From the NCBI GenBank assembly GCA_002337145.1, contig DDFK01000003.1:572829-636828 (forward strand): a stretch of DNA of 64,000 nucleotides. Reading direction: 5' to 3'. Position 1 is the first letter of the stretch; each line of letters begins with the position of its first letter. A program made the translations under genes and the position numbers. The DNA comes from Chitinophagaceae bacterium UBA1930. Its GTDB lineage: Bacteria > Bacteroidota > Bacteroidia > Chitinophagales > Chitinophagaceae. Shown here one piece after another: positions 9,668 through 18,755 of the stretch. Under the pieces are notes generated by a model. It was given only the letters and a program-made list of their open reading frames with translations. It had not been told where the DNA came from and made no database searches.

Positions 9668-10525
9668 ATGGCAGGAATTTTTGCAAGAGGCGGCGACAGC
9701 AACAAAGCTGAAATGTCTTTTATAGACCATTTAGAGGAATTAAGGGGACATATTGTTCGCAGCATATTGGCCATACTGGTTTGTGCCATTGTTATTTTTA
9801 TTTACCGCAACTGGGTTTTCGACAACATTATTACAGGCCCTATTAACCCCGACTTTATTACCTACCGTGCCATGTGCCATTTGAGCCATGTACTGCACAT
9901 GGGCAATACCTTGTGTATGCCTCCGGTAAAAGTAGACATGCAGACCACTACGTTTGGCGGACAGTTCATCAGCAGCATCACCATGGCTTTTGTTGGCGGC
10001 TTCATGGTTGCCTTTCCATACATTTTTTGGGAGTTCTGGCGTTTTGTGAAACCGGCCTTAAAAGAAAAAGAAACAAGCAATACAAAATTTGTGATTTTTT
10101 GGGTATCCTTTTTCTTCTTTACAGGGGCCATGTTCGGGTTCTTTTTATTGGGCCCATTCACTTTTAATTTCCTAGCCGGTTTCCAGTTGGGTACCAAGGG
10201 AACATTGGTTACAAGACCAACATTGAACGATTACCTGGATAACCTGACCAATATTATCTTAGGTTGTGGCATCGCTTTTGAGCTTCCGGTACTTGCCTAC
10301 ATACTTACAAAAATTGGTTTGATAACACCCGTGTATTTAAGAAAGACACGTAAGTATGCAGTGGTAATACTATTGGTTGTTGCAGCTGTAATTACACCTA
10401 GCCCCGACTGGATGAGCCAGATGATTGTGTTCTTGCCACTTTGGTTCCTATATGAACTGAGCATCATTATCTCTGCCAGGGTGTATAAAGAAGACAAACG
10501 CAAAGAAGCAGAAGAGTGGGGTTAG
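9668..10525 (+). CDS. tatC: Twin-arginine translocase subunit TatC
   Basis: Six-span integral membrane protein of 285 residues that recognises twin-arginine signal peptides and, with TatA, exports folded proteins. Signatures: cytoplasmic N-terminus MSFIDHLEELRGHIVRS with the conserved HLEELR motif, a periplasmic loop enriched in Cys/Met/His, FVGGFMVAFPYIFWEFWRFVKPAL, and later spans ending in a charged C-terminus. A stretch of aromatic-rich helices (WVSFFFFTGAMFGFFLLGPFTFNF) is typical. No tatA gene is visible here. A -7 box lies 23 bases upstream. Confidence 0.95.
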   Translation: MAGIFARGGDSNKAEMSFIDHLEELRGHIVRSILAILVCAIVIFIYRNWVFDNIITGPINPDFITYRAMCHLSHVLHMGNTLCMPPVKVDMQTTTFGGQFISSITMAFVGGFMVAFPYIFWEFWRFVKPALKEKETSNTKFVIFWVSFFFFTGAMFGFFLLGPFTFNFLAGFQLGTKGTLVTRPTLNDYLDNLTNIILGCGIAFELPVLAYILTKIGLITPVYLRKTRKYAVVILLVVAAVITPSPDWMSQMIVFLPLWFLYELSIIISARVYKEDKRKEAEEWG

Positions 10526-10613
10526 TATAGTAAACAGATGATACGGCATGCTGAAGAATCATCTATTACAAATAGACAGTAATCCACTATTAAATAAAAA
10601 AAGATCCTCCATC

Positions 10614-11066
10614 ATGAATACATTCGATTTAACCAAACCGATAGCCATTGGCAGCGACCATGCAGGTTTTGAATATAAAGAAGCAATAAAGAAATGGCTG
10701 GAAAAAAGGAACTATACCGTAAAGGATTTTGGAACCCATTCATTGGACTCTGTTGACTATCCCGACTTTGCACATCCTGTTGCAACCAGCGTTGAAACGG
10801 GCGAAGCCGCCTTTGGGATACTCTTCTGCGGCAGTGCCAATGGCGTGGCCATTACAGCCAACAAACACCAGGGAGTGCGTGCCGGCCTGGCCTGGGAAAA
10901 TGATGTGGCAAGGTTGATACGCAAGCACAACAATGCAAATATCATTTGTGTGCCTGCCCGATTTGTGGCACTGGCATTGGCTGAAGAAATGGTAGAAAAC
11001 TTCATTTCTACCGAATTTGAAGGCGGACGCCACGCCACTCGTGTAAATAAAATTGCTTGTTCTTAA
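10614..11066 (+). CDS. rpiB: Ribose 5-phosphate isomerase B
   Basis: Interconverts ribose 5-phosphate and ribulose 5-phosphate. The chosen ATG at 10614 gives 150 residues beginning MNTFDLTKPIAIGSDHAGFEYK; the SDHAGFE motif sits near the N-terminus in the whole RpiB/LacAB family, so the 22-codon upstream extension is not used. Also present: VDYPDFAHPVA, the catalytic-Cys loop FGILFCGSANGVAITANK and ARLIRKHNNANIICVPAR. The 88-base gap after tatC contains no gene. Confidence 0.95.
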   Translation: MNTFDLTKPIAIGSDHAGFEYKEAIKKWLEKRNYTVKDFGTHSLDSVDYPDFAHPVATSVETGEAAFGILFCGSANGVAITANKHQGVRAGLAWENDVARLIRKHNNANIICVPARFVALALAEEMVENFISTEFEGGRHATRVNKIACS

Positions 11067-11143
11067 GAGTTTGATATTTTTCAAGTTCAATCTGTTTCGG
11101 GCAGTACACAATTTGAAAAATCTTCAACCATTAACAACAACAA

Positions 11144-12688
11144 ATGAAAAAACAGTTGCTCCTATCGTTGTCATTTGCAGGTACCATTGCAATGGCACAA
11201 ACCAATAAGGATGCGGCAAAATTTGCTGCAAGCATTACCCAGAAAGATTTAAAAGACCAACTTACCATTGTGGCAAGTGCCGAAATGGAAGGCAGGGAAA
11301 CGGCAACACCCGGACAAAAAAAAGCTGCTGCCTACATTGAAAGCCAATTTCAGAAGTTTGGGTTAAAGCCCGGCAACGGCAGTAGTTACCAACAGGTATA
11401 TCCAGTATTTCAGGATGAGTTGAAAGAAGCAAAACTCAACCTGTACAACCTGCCATTTGATTATGACAGGCATTTTTCCATTTCACTGAACAGTGCCATC
11501 AATGGCTCCTGGAACCTAAAGGAAGTTGCCTTTGTTGCTTACGGCATCAGCGACTCTACCCGTAACGACTATAAGGACTTGGATGTAAAAGGCAAATGGG
11601 TAATGCTGTTGGATATTTCCCCAGCCGACATGGAAAAAGGCGATAGCTACACCCCCACCAACAACCGTTTTGGCAATCCCGGCCTTAATGCAAAAATTAC
11701 TGCGGCACGCAAAAACGGGGCGGCAGGCATTATCATTGTTTCCAAAATATTCGATCAAACCAACAGGCCTGCCTCTTCCCGCATGGGAAGCATGTACAGG
11801 GAAAGGACATCCCGTGACGGTATGGCACCCATACCCACTATTTCGGTTTCCTATCAGGCAGCGGCATCCATACTTACACGGGTGGTTACCTCTTATACCG
11901 GTCTTAAAAATATTGCTGCAGGGCTATATGCTACCAATGCAACCATCAGCATCAACAAATCCACCAACAATTTAGAAAGCAGTAATGTAATGGGCTTGCT
12001 AGAAGGTACCGATAAAAAGGATGAGTATGTAATACTCACTGGCCATTATGACCATCTGGGCACAAGGGATGGTGTTATTTACTATGGTGCCGATGATGAC
12101 GGTAGCGGAACCGTTAGCGTTATTGAAATGGCAGAAGCATTTGCAAAGGCCAAAGCAAAAGGTAAGGGCCCACGTCGCAGCATCCTGTTCATGACAGTTA
12201 GCGGCGAGGAAAAAGGCCTTTGGGGCAGCGAGTATTATGCATCTCACCCGGTATATCCATTAAACAAAACAACGGTTGATTTGAATACCGATATGGTTGG
12301 CCGGATTGACCCAGCCTATAAAGGCGACAGCTTGAACTATGTATATGCAATTGGTGAAGACAAGTTAAGTAGCGACCTGATGAAGATTACCGACTCCATT
12401 AATGTAACCGCAAAAATGGAAATAGACAGAAGGTATAACGACCCCAAAGATCCTAACCGTTTTTATTACAGGAGCGACCATTACAATTTTGCAAAGAACG
12501 GCGTGCCCATCATTTTCTATTTTGATGGCGTACACAAAGACTATCACCGCCCAACCGATACCGTAGAAAAAATAAACTTTGACCTGATGGAGAAAAGGGT
12601 AAGGCTTATTTTCAATACTGCATGGGTAATGGCCAACAAGGAAGACATGCTGAAAAGGGACACGCCTTTGAACATGCCTGGCAGGTAA
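11144..12688 (+). CDS. Secreted M28 family zinc peptidase with PA domain
   Basis: A 514-residue exported aminopeptidase-like enzyme. A signal peptide (about residues 1-18, ending in AMAQ) is followed by a protease-associated insert (about 110-260) and the M28 catalytic domain. Zinc ligands and catalytic residues are readable: TGHYDHLG (His, Asp), YGADDDGSG (bridging Asp), VSGEEKGLWGS (catalytic Glu and ligand Glu), NTDMVGR (Asp) and the late DHYNFAKNGVP His. It probably trims peptides in the periplasm or outside the cell. A perfect terminator follows at 12706. Confidence 0.92.
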   Translation: MKKQLLLSLSFAGTIAMAQTNKDAAKFAASITQKDLKDQLTIVASAEMEGRETATPGQKKAAAYIESQFQKFGLKPGNGSSYQQVYPVFQDELKEAKLNLYNLPFDYDRHFSISLNSAINGSWNLKEVAFVAYGISDSTRNDYKDLDVKGKWVMLLDISPADMEKGDSYTPTNNRFGNPGLNAKITAARKNGAAGIIIVSKIFDQTNRPASSRMGSMYRERTSRDGMAPIPTISVSYQAAASILTRVVTSYTGLKNIAAGLYATNATISINKSTNNLESSNVMGLLEGTDKKDEYVILTGHYDHLGTRDGVIYYGADDDGSGTVSVIEMAEAFAKAKAKGKGPRRSILFMTVSGEEKGLWGSEYYASHPVYPLNKTTVDLNTDMVGRIDPAYKGDSLNYVYAIGEDKLSSDLMKITDSINVTAKMEIDRRYNDPKDPNRFYYRSDHYNFAKNGVPIIFYFDGVHKDYHRPTDTVEKINFDLMEKRVRLIFNTAWVMANKEDMLKRDTPLNMPGR

Positions 12689-12705
12689 TTATCAACAAAC
12701 ATACT

Positions 12706-12749
12706 TATACATAAAAACCACGCTGTGTACAGCGTGGTTTTTATGTATA
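12706..12749 (+). terminator. Strong terminator after the M28 peptidase
   Basis: A perfect 20-bp stem (12706-12725 with 12730-12749) closes on a 4-base TGTA loop; GC-rich core CCACGCTG/CAGCGTGG with flanking A5/T5. It lies 17 bp after the stop codon. The symmetry means it could work in both directions. Confidence 0.85.
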
Positions 12750-12781
12750 AAGCAGTACCTTGTTTTTAAATTCAACCCAGC

Positions 12782-13231
12782 ATGGACAATAACAACGGCC
12801 AGCCACAAGACTTATTGGTGGAAGAGCTTGATGGCATCAGGCAAATTGAAATTGAAGGTTATGAGCAAGGTGTAAAAAAAGGAAGAAACACCCTTTTTGT
12901 AATTGGTACGCTCTCTTTTATTGTAGAGATGTATATGATGTTCAATAGCAACACCGGCTTTTCTGCACTTTGGCTGATCATCGCTTTATTTGAAGCGGGT
13001 ATTTTTATTGCCCTCGGCTTCTGGACCAAGAAGAAACCCTATTATGCAATCATCGCCGGCATTGTAGTGTACATTGGCTTATGGATACTGGCAGGTATTT
13101 ACGATCCCAATACCCTTTTAAAAGGAGTGCTTATAAAAATATTCATTGTTGGGTACCTGATAGGGGCATTAAGTTCTGCCAAGGAGTTGCAACGGGTAAA
13201 GGAGGAAGACAAGTTAATCAATGGGTACTGA
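12782..13231 (+). CDS. Small polytopic membrane protein, unknown function
   Basis: Length 149, with a charged acidic N-terminus (residues 1-35, VEELDGIRQIEIEGYEQGVKKG) and about four hydrophobic helices (NTLFVIGTLSFIVEMYMMF, FSALWLIIALFEAGIFIAL, YYAIIAGIVVYIGLWILAG, IKIFIVGYLIGAL), ending in a basic helix. I do not recognise a named family. Its last bases overlap the possible upstream start of the next gene, so the two are probably translated from one message. Confidence 0.7.
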   Translation: MDNNNGQPQDLLVEELDGIRQIEIEGYEQGVKKGRNTLFVIGTLSFIVEMYMMFNSNTGFSALWLIIALFEAGIFIALGFWTKKKPYYAIIAGIVVYIGLWILAGIYDPNTLLKGVLIKIFIVGYLIGALSSAKELQRVKEEDKLINGY

Positions 13232-13244
13232 TGCCAAAAGAATC

Positions 13245-13694
13245 ATGAGCCTTAAACAAACGGTACACCAATATTATCATCAACTATTAACCAGCAGAAT
13301 AGCATCGTTGCATGACGTGCTGGAAGGTTTGCGGGAAAGTTCCAGGAACGAAACCAAAAGCTCTGCTGGCGACAAGTACGAAACAACAAGGGCCATGCTT
13401 CAATTGGAGCAGGACAAAATCAATAGCCAGTTAAAAGAGGCACAGGAGCAAAAAGCCATCTTTGAACAAATTGACCCTTCTATCATTTGCAAACAGGTAA
13501 TTAAAGGCAGTTTGGTTAAAACAGATAAAGGCTACCTGTTTGTAAGTATAGCATTGGGCAAAGCAACGATTGATGGTATAAAAGTGATTGCTCTTTCGCC
13601 CCAATCGCCGCTGGGCATACAGCTGATGGGGCTACAAACAAATGATACCGCCACCATCAATGGAATGCAGTACTTAATAGAATCCATAGAATAA
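13245..13694 (+). CDS. GreA/GreB-like protein (coiled coil plus FKBP-like C-terminal domain)
   Basis: Length 149 from the ATG at 13245 (MSLKQTVHQYY); another ATG at 13221 overlaps the previous gene by 11 bp. Residues 1-75 are charged helices containing ETKSSAGDKYETTRAMLQ, which resembles the GreA coiled coil with its GD-ENxEYxxA block. The C-terminal 70 residues contain the Gre C-terminal signature ALSPQSPLGIQLMGLQTNDTATI. Gre factors rescue backtracked RNA polymerase. Close relatives in this lineage are, from memory, often labelled 3-oxoacyl-ACP synthase, which nothing here supports. Confidence 0.65.
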   Translation: MSLKQTVHQYYHQLLTSRIASLHDVLEGLRESSRNETKSSAGDKYETTRAMLQLEQDKINSQLKEAQEQKAIFEQIDPSIICKQVIKGSLVKTDKGYLFVSIALGKATIDGIKVIALSPQSPLGIQLMGLQTNDTATINGMQYLIESIE

Positions 13695-13702
13695 GCTTGC
13701 TG

Positions 13703-15790
13703 TTATTTCTTATACAATCCCTTGCTCAATAAATAAAAAGCAACTTGATAGTATGCCATGGCCTGCTGTTTCAGCTCGTTGTTCAAAGGCATGGGCGATG
13801 CCTGCCCTGTTACAAAATCGGGCCTATACTGTTTCACCTGCTTTAATGGATACTGGATAACAAGGTTGCTATCCTTTACATAACCGAGACCTTGGTAAGT
13901 ACTGATAAAAGCCCTTTGTTGCTGTGCCGTTAAATTGAAAATATCCTGCCCAATAAATTTCGATCTGTAATTCATCTTCAACAAACCAAGTATGGTTGGT
14001 GCAACATCTATCTGCGACATCAACGCATTTACCTGTTGCGGCTGGATATTGCCCGGCGAATAAATCAGTAAAGGAATATGGTAGCCAGTAACAGGCAAAT
14101 CGGTTTTGCCCGCAGCACTGGCACAATGATCGGCCACTATTACAAAAACAGTATTGTTAAACCAAGGCTTTGTTTGTGCATCCTTCAAAAACTTGCCAAT
14201 GGCATAGTCCGTGTACTTCACCGCACCTTCGCGGCTTTGTGTAGAAGGTGGTATATCAATTTTACCATCGGGATAAGTAAATGGCCGGTGGTTGGAAACC
14301 GTCATTACATGCGAGAAAAAAGGTTTGCCGCTTTTATAGTTGCTATCCATTTGCACAATGCAATGATTAAACAGGTCCTCATCGGCCACGCCCCAGATAT
14401 TGGAGAAAGTAACCTTATCGGGAGCAATGGCATTCCTGTCAATCACTTCGTAATCATTGCCACCAAAATAAGTGTTCATGTTATCAAAATATCCATAGCC
14501 TCCATAAATATACTGGCTTATATAACCCTTTGTTTTGAATACGGAACCCAATGAAAACAGCCCTGCATTGTTGGGCCGTTTTACAATGCTTTGCCCAGGC
14601 GTTGGCGGTATGCCCAACGACAATGCTTCAAGCCCCCTTACTGTTCTTGTTCCCGATGCATAAAAATTGGTAAAGAAAAGGCTATGGCTAGCCAGGGAAT
14701 CCAACACGGGTGTAATATTGTCCTTGCTGCCAAAAGCTTTCATGAACTCGCCACTTAAGCTTTCCACGCTTATCAACACCACATTCATTTTCTTTTCCGG
14801 CTCGGTATAGCTTATTTCCCTTTCAAGGTTAAAAGTATCGTTGCTGGTGAACCGTGAACCCCTTACAGACAGTTCCTTTCTTACAATGGCAAAGGCTTCG
14901 GCATTGGGCATGGACTGGTAGAATTTATAGAAATCAAGCTCATTGTTCCAGAATGCTGCACCAAATTCATATAGCCCGTTGCCGCTTAGTTCATTGGCGT
15001 ATTCGTTACTGCTAAAACGTTTTAACCTATTGTTCAATAATAGGTAAGTGGCCAAAGGCAGTAGCAATAACACGGTGGCAACCATTGCTTTCTGTTTAAG
15101 GCTGATGGAGCTTCTAACAGAAGCTGCAACATATTTTTGGGCGGGAATGAATAGGATGATGCTAATAACAGCCAGCCCAACAATAATCCAAGTAATGGGG
15201 TAGGATTCCTGGATATTGCCAATTACTTCGTTGGAGTAAATCAAGTAGTCAACTGCTATAAAGTTGTAACGTGTGGCAAACTCTTCCCAGAAAAAAAATT
15301 CGCTCACGGCATTAAACAGCAATAAAAAAATACAGAGAAAAATATAGCACTTCAAAACAACTGTACGCCATTTGTTCCTGAAGGCCTCTGTTCTTGTCAA
15401 CAGAAACACATAACAAATAAACCAGAAAAGTACCAGGTATTCTATTCCTGTTTTCAGGTCCTTATTATAGTCTTTGGGAACCAGGTTGGTAAAGAACAGC
15501 ATGTATAGGGCTATAAGATAAACACCCAACAAAATCCATTGCCAAGGTTTTTTATAAATATGGTTACTGGTAAAAGCAATATGCAGTGTAAACGGAAGCA
15601 GAAGAAATGTACAAAAAGCCAAATCGTAAAAAAGCCCGATACCAAATACGCCCACAATATTCAGGAAAGTAAAATCGAAACCTTTGGCAGATACAATGAG
15701 CAGGATTATTCTTGTAACAAATGAAATGGCAATAGCAATAGTTGCAATGGTAAATGCTGGTCCAAAACGGTGAGCATAGATTTTCTTCAT
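13703..15790 (-). CDS. LTA synthase/alkaline phosphatase superfamily membrane phosphotransferase
   Basis: Length 695, starting at the ATG at 15790 (two in-frame codons before it begin with TTG and are ignored). The N-terminal ~230 residues hold about five membrane spans; the extracytoplasmic domain is a sulfatase/LtaS-type hydrolase: NVVLISVESLSGEFM, catalytic-Thr region FYASGTRTVRGLEAL, and late metal-site segments FVIVADHCAS. LtaS/MdoB/OpgB relatives transfer phosphoglycerol or phosphoethanolamine to lipids or glycans. A Bacteroidota member most plausibly modifies an envelope glycan; substrate not readable. It converges with the Gre-like gene, 8 bp away. Confidence 0.85.
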   Translation of the reverse strand: MKKIYAHRFGPAFTIATIAIAISFVTRIILLIVSAKGFDFTFLNIVGVFGIGLFYDLAFCTFLLLPFTLHIAFTSNHIYKKPWQWILLGVYLIALYMLFFTNLVPKDYNKDLKTGIEYLVLFWFICYVFLLTRTEAFRNKWRTVVLKCYIFLCIFLLLFNAVSEFFFWEEFATRYNFIAVDYLIYSNEVIGNIQESYPITWIIVGLAVISIILFIPAQKYVAASVRSSISLKQKAMVATVLLLLPLATYLLLNNRLKRFSSNEYANELSGNGLYEFGAAFWNNELDFYKFYQSMPNAEAFAIVRKELSVRGSRFTSNDTFNLEREISYTEPEKKMNVVLISVESLSGEFMKAFGSKDNITPVLDSLASHSLFFTNFYASGTRTVRGLEALSLGIPPTPGQSIVKRPNNAGLFSLGSVFKTKGYISQYIYGGYGYFDNMNTYFGGNDYEVIDRNAIAPDKVTFSNIWGVADEDLFNHCIVQMDSNYKSGKPFFSHVMTVSNHRPFTYPDGKIDIPPSTQSREGAVKYTDYAIGKFLKDAQTKPWFNNTVFVIVADHCASAAGKTDLPVTGYHIPLLIYSPGNIQPQQVNALMSQIDVAPTILGLLKMNYRSKFIGQDIFNLTAQQQRAFISTYQGLGYVKDSNLVIQYPLKQVKQYRPDFVTGQASPMPLNNELKQQAMAYYQVAFYLLSKGLYKK

Positions 15791-15802
15791 CAGCAAAAAT
15801 AA

Positions 15803-15830
15803 ATAAACCCGCCAATTGTGGCGGGTTTAT
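15803..15830 (-). terminator. Terminator of the lipocalin-like gene
   Basis: 12-bp arms ATAAACCCGCCA / TGGCGGGTTTAT around 4 bases; on the minus strand it is followed by TTATTTTTG. It lies 25 bp beyond the stop of the secreted lipocalin-like gene and just before the LtaS-like start. Confidence 0.75.
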
Positions 15831-15854
15831 CAGTCAGGAATATATTTCACTGAA

Positions 15855-16337
15855 TTAGTTTTTCTCTTTCTTGAATTCCATAATAGTTGGCGGTCCGCCT
15901 TGGGTTGGCATATTCAAAAGCAGTCTTCCGTTTTTAAAAGAAGCCTTTATTTCTTGTGTGCCTTCTTTTTTGGTAACCAATGTAATGGTTTCTGTTGCCT
16001 CGTCCAATGTATAAGTTCCTTTGTCATTTTCCTGGCCACCATCGGCAGAGTAGGAACCATCTGCATTAAAAGAAAATACCATTTCCTTCAATGCTCCCAA
16101 ACCGGCTTTCATCTGATCAATAAGTGTTGCACTGTCCTGGCCAGAAGCAAGTATCTTATCAAGCGTGGTTTTTGTTAACGCAATAGAATCCTTGTCCATA
16201 TCGTAATACAATACGCCTTCAATATTCATAGCGGTCAATGACCATTTGCTCACAATACTTGTTTTGGTAACTTTTGTTTGTGCCCCTGCAACAAATACTG
16301 CTATGGCAAGTACTACAGAGAGGATTGTTTTTTTCAT
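15855..16337 (-). CDS. Secreted lipocalin-like protein, unknown function
   Basis: A 160-residue protein with a clean signal peptide (MKKTILSVVLAIAVFVAGAQ). The mature part is beta-rich: VSKWSLTAMNIEGV, then FSFNADGSYSADGG, KGTYTLDEATETITLV and ASFKNGRLLLNMP. This alternation of short strands with a K-W-S-L opening resembles Bacteroidota lipocalin-like domains. Ligand unknown. Its own terminator follows; the 80-bp gap to the deoxyhypusine-synthase-like gene shows no obvious -7 box. Confidence 0.6.
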   Translation of the reverse strand: MKKTILSVVLAIAVFVAGAQTKVTKTSIVSKWSLTAMNIEGVLYYDMDKDSIALTKTTLDKILASGQDSATLIDQMKAGLGALKEMVFSFNADGSYSADGGQENDKGTYTLDEATETITLVTKKEGTQEIKASFKNGRLLLNMPTQGGPPTIMEFKKEKN

Positions 16338-16417
16338 GTTTATTTTTTTAGAAATTTAATGTTGTCAAAAGACGAGCCAAAATAGGTTGCTTGCTTTTGT
16401 TACAGGCAAAAACGGTA

Positions 16418-17392
16418 TTACCAACCCAATATCCAGGCAAATATCAACGGTGCCACAATGGTAGCATCACTTTCCACAATAAATTTTGGTGTGTTAATGT
16501 CCAGTTTGCCCCAGGTGATTTTTTCATTGGGTACCGCTCCTGAATATGAACCGTAAGATGTAGTGCTGTCGCTGATTTGGCAGAAGTAGCTCCAGAACGG
16601 AACATCATGCCACTCTAGATCCTGGTACATCATCGGCACTACGCAAATAGGGAAGTCGCCGGCAATACCGCCACCAATCTGAAAAAAGCCAACACCCTTG
16701 CCAGCGCTGTTTGCCCTGTACCATTCCGTCAAGAAAACCATGTACTCAATACCGCTTTTTACGGTGCTTGCCTTCAACTCGTTCTTGATAACATAGCTGG
16801 CAAAAATGTTTCCGGTGGTGCTGTCTTCCCAACCTGGCACAACAATAGGAATGTTCTTTTCGGCAGCAGCAACTATCCAGCTATCCTTCGGGTCAATTTC
16901 ATAATACTGCTGCAATTCGCCACTTAGCACTGTTTTGTACAGAAACTCGTGTGGAAAATAGCGTTCACCTTTTGCTTCGGCATCTTTCCATTGCTTAACC
17001 AGGTGTTTCTGTAAGCGGCGGAAAGCTTCTTCTTCGGGTATGCAGGTATCGGTAACACGATTGTAATGATTTTCCAACAGGTCCCACTCATCCTGCGGGG
17101 TCAGGTCACGGTAGTTAGGCACCCTTTTGTAATGGCTATGTGCTACAAGGTTCATTACATCTTCTTCAAGGTTGGCACCTGTGCAACTGATGATGTCCAC
17201 CTTACCTGCACGAATCATTTCTGCAAATGATATTCCCAATTCTGCGGTACTCATTGCACCGGCAAGTGTTACCATCATTTTTCCACCTTCGTTTATATGT
17301 GTTTCGTAGCCTTTTGCAGCATCTACTAACGCAGCCGCATTAAAGTGGCGGTAATGATGTTCTACGAATTTAGAAACAGGACCCTTGTTCAT
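16418..17392 (-). CDS. Deoxyhypusine-synthase-like protein
   Basis: Length 324, aligned by eye with deoxyhypusine synthase: GGKMMVTLAGAMSTAELG, SCTGANLEEDVMNLVAHSHY, VPGWEDSTTGNIFASY, FFQIGGGIAGDFPI, YGSYSGAVPNEKITWGKL. The Lys in WGK corresponds to the catalytic lysine of the eukaryotic enzyme (in SWGK). Eukaryotic DHS transfers the aminobutyl group of spermidine to eIF5A, which bacteria lack; bacterial homologues are thought to act in polyamine metabolism (homospermidine synthase-like). NAD-dependent, presumably cytoplasmic. It stands alone behind its own promoter. Confidence 0.9.
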   Translation of the reverse strand: MNKGPVSKFVEHHYRHFNAAALVDAAKGYETHINEGGKMMVTLAGAMSTAELGISFAEMIRAGKVDIISCTGANLEEDVMNLVAHSHYKRVPNYRDLTPQDEWDLLENHYNRVTDTCIPEEEAFRRLQKHLVKQWKDAEAKGERYFPHEFLYKTVLSGELQQYYEIDPKDSWIVAAAEKNIPIVVPGWEDSTTGNIFASYVIKNELKASTVKSGIEYMVFLTEWYRANSAGKGVGFFQIGGGIAGDFPICVVPMMYQDLEWHDVPFWSYFCQISDSTTSYGSYSGAVPNEKITWGKLDINTPKFIVESDATIVAPLIFAWILGW

Positions 17393-17446
17393 AATTGTAT
17401 GCTTTTACTTTTAGTAATTACCCAACACATGGTTGAAGTTTGGCCG

Positions 17447-17454
17447 CAAAAGTA
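17447..17454 (-). promoter_or_regulatory. -7 box for the deoxyhypusine-synthase-like gene
   Basis: On the minus strand this octamer reads TACTTTTG, an exact TAnnTTTG. It is 54 bases upstream of the ATG. A TTTG on the same strand at 17469-17472 may be the -33 element (14-base spacing). Confidence 0.5.
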
Positions 17455-17523
17455 ATTTTTTTACCCTTCAAATAAATTAAACCACCTTTATCTTATTTTA
17501 ATTTTCTTTCGATCCTATATATT

Positions 17524-17531
17524 TACTTTTG
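17524..17531 (+). promoter_or_regulatory. -7 box for the GT-C gene
   Basis: TACTTTTG (TAnnTTTG match) ends 9 bases before the ATG at 17541, implying a very short or absent leader. It also covers an in-frame TTG, which argues that the TTG is promoter sequence and not the start codon. Confidence 0.5.
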
Positions 17532-17540
17532 CTATCCCTC

Positions 17541-18746
17541 ATGAAATTGAAATTTTTGCTGAAAGACATCCGGCTTTTCAAGTGGACGATTCCATTGCCA
17601 GTTTTCTTATGGCTCATTATTGCTGTAATTGCAGCAATTGCAGAAGTATCGCATGGCAACGACCATATAAACAATTACCTGATTTTTAAACAGGTTTTTT
17701 GGCATACCGTACACCACCAGCATCTTTATTTGCATTACCCATCGGAGTATATAGATGTAAACCTATACGGTCCGCTATTCAGTATCGTGATTGCACCCTT
17801 TGCATTGCTCCCTGTTTATATCGGTTGCTTTTTATGGTGCATGGCCAATGCCGCTGTTTTATTGTATGCGGTTAAACAATTGCCCATAGGCAGGACAAAA
17901 CAACATGTGGTGCTGTTAATTGGTCTGCTCGAAATGGTTACATCTATCCAGAGCACCCAGTTTAACCCCATGCTTACAGGCTGGATCATTCTTTCGTACA
18001 CCCTGGTAGAAAAGGAAAAGGATTTTTGGGCTACCCTATTTATTGTTGCCGGGCTTTATGTAAAAATATATGGCGTTGTGGGGGTGGCTTTCTTCTGGTT
18101 TTCCCAGCACAAAATAAAATTCATTGTCAGCTTCCTGTTCTGGATGCTTGTGTTGTTCTGTTTGCCCATGATGATTTCATCACCGGCTTTTGTTATACAG
18201 AGCTACGAAGACTGGTACCATTCGCTGGTTGAAAAAAATGCAAAAAACGTAAGCGTGGAAGCATCCAATGCCATGCAGGACATTTCTGTATTGGGCATGA
18301 TCCGCAGGATTTTTAACATACAGGATTTCAAGAACTATTTTGTAACCGTGCCTGCCGGGCTGATGTATATATTGCCATTGTTGCGTTTCAGGCAGTTCAA
18401 GTTTATTGGCTTTCAATTAAACTACCTGGCTCTTGCATTGATTGGTGTAGTTATTTTTAGCTCATCGGCAGAAAGTGCCACGTATGTACTGGCCATGCTA
18501 GGTGTTGCCATTTGGTTTGTTACACAACAACAAAACAAATGGGTGATTGCCATTTTGATTTTTGCATTGCTGGTTACAAGTTTATCCCCAACAGACCTGT
18601 TTCCGGACTATTTGGAGAAAAATTTTGTTCGCCCGTATTCACTCAAAGCCTTACCTTGCTTTACTGTGTGGTGTGCCATATTATATGGCCTATTGAGAAA
18701 TAACTTTACTGCTTCGCCAGCACAATTCAGCGAAGCAAACAAATAG
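17541..18746 (+). CDS. GT87-type (DUF2029) membrane glycosyltransferase
   Basis: Polytopic protein of 401 residues with about ten spans. The first extracytoplasmic loop has the GT-C pattern NDHINNYLIFKQVFWHTVHHQ and DVNLYGPLFSIVIAPFALLP, typical of GT87/DUF2029 polyprenyl-phosphate-sugar-dependent transferases. Such enzymes take a sugar from a polyprenyl phosphate and attach it to a lipid or glycan outside the membrane. The next two genes encode a polyprenyl-phosphate sugar synthase and a NodB deacetylase, which fit as donor-making steps. Gap to the GT2 gene is 9 bp. Confidence 0.8.
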   Translation: MKLKFLLKDIRLFKWTIPLPVFLWLIIAVIAAIAEVSHGNDHINNYLIFKQVFWHTVHHQHLYLHYPSEYIDVNLYGPLFSIVIAPFALLPVYIGCFLWCMANAAVLLYAVKQLPIGRTKQHVVLLIGLLEMVTSIQSTQFNPMLTGWIILSYTLVEKEKDFWATLFIVAGLYVKIYGVVGVAFFWFSQHKIKFIVSFLFWMLVLFCLPMMISSPAFVIQSYEDWYHSLVEKNAKNVSVEASNAMQDISVLGMIRRIFNIQDFKNYFVTVPAGLMYILPLLRFRQFKFIGFQLNYLALALIGVVIFSSSAESATYVLAMLGVAIWFVTQQQNKWVIAILIFALLVTSLSPTDLFPDYLEKNFVRPYSLKALPCFTVWCAILYGLLRNNFTASPAQFSEANK

Positions 18747-18755
18747 TTTGTTTTT

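Noticed and set aside
13221..13244. Start of the Gre-like gene at the upstream ATG
   Set aside because: The extra 8 residues overlap the previous gene and do not match the family; kept as an alternative only.
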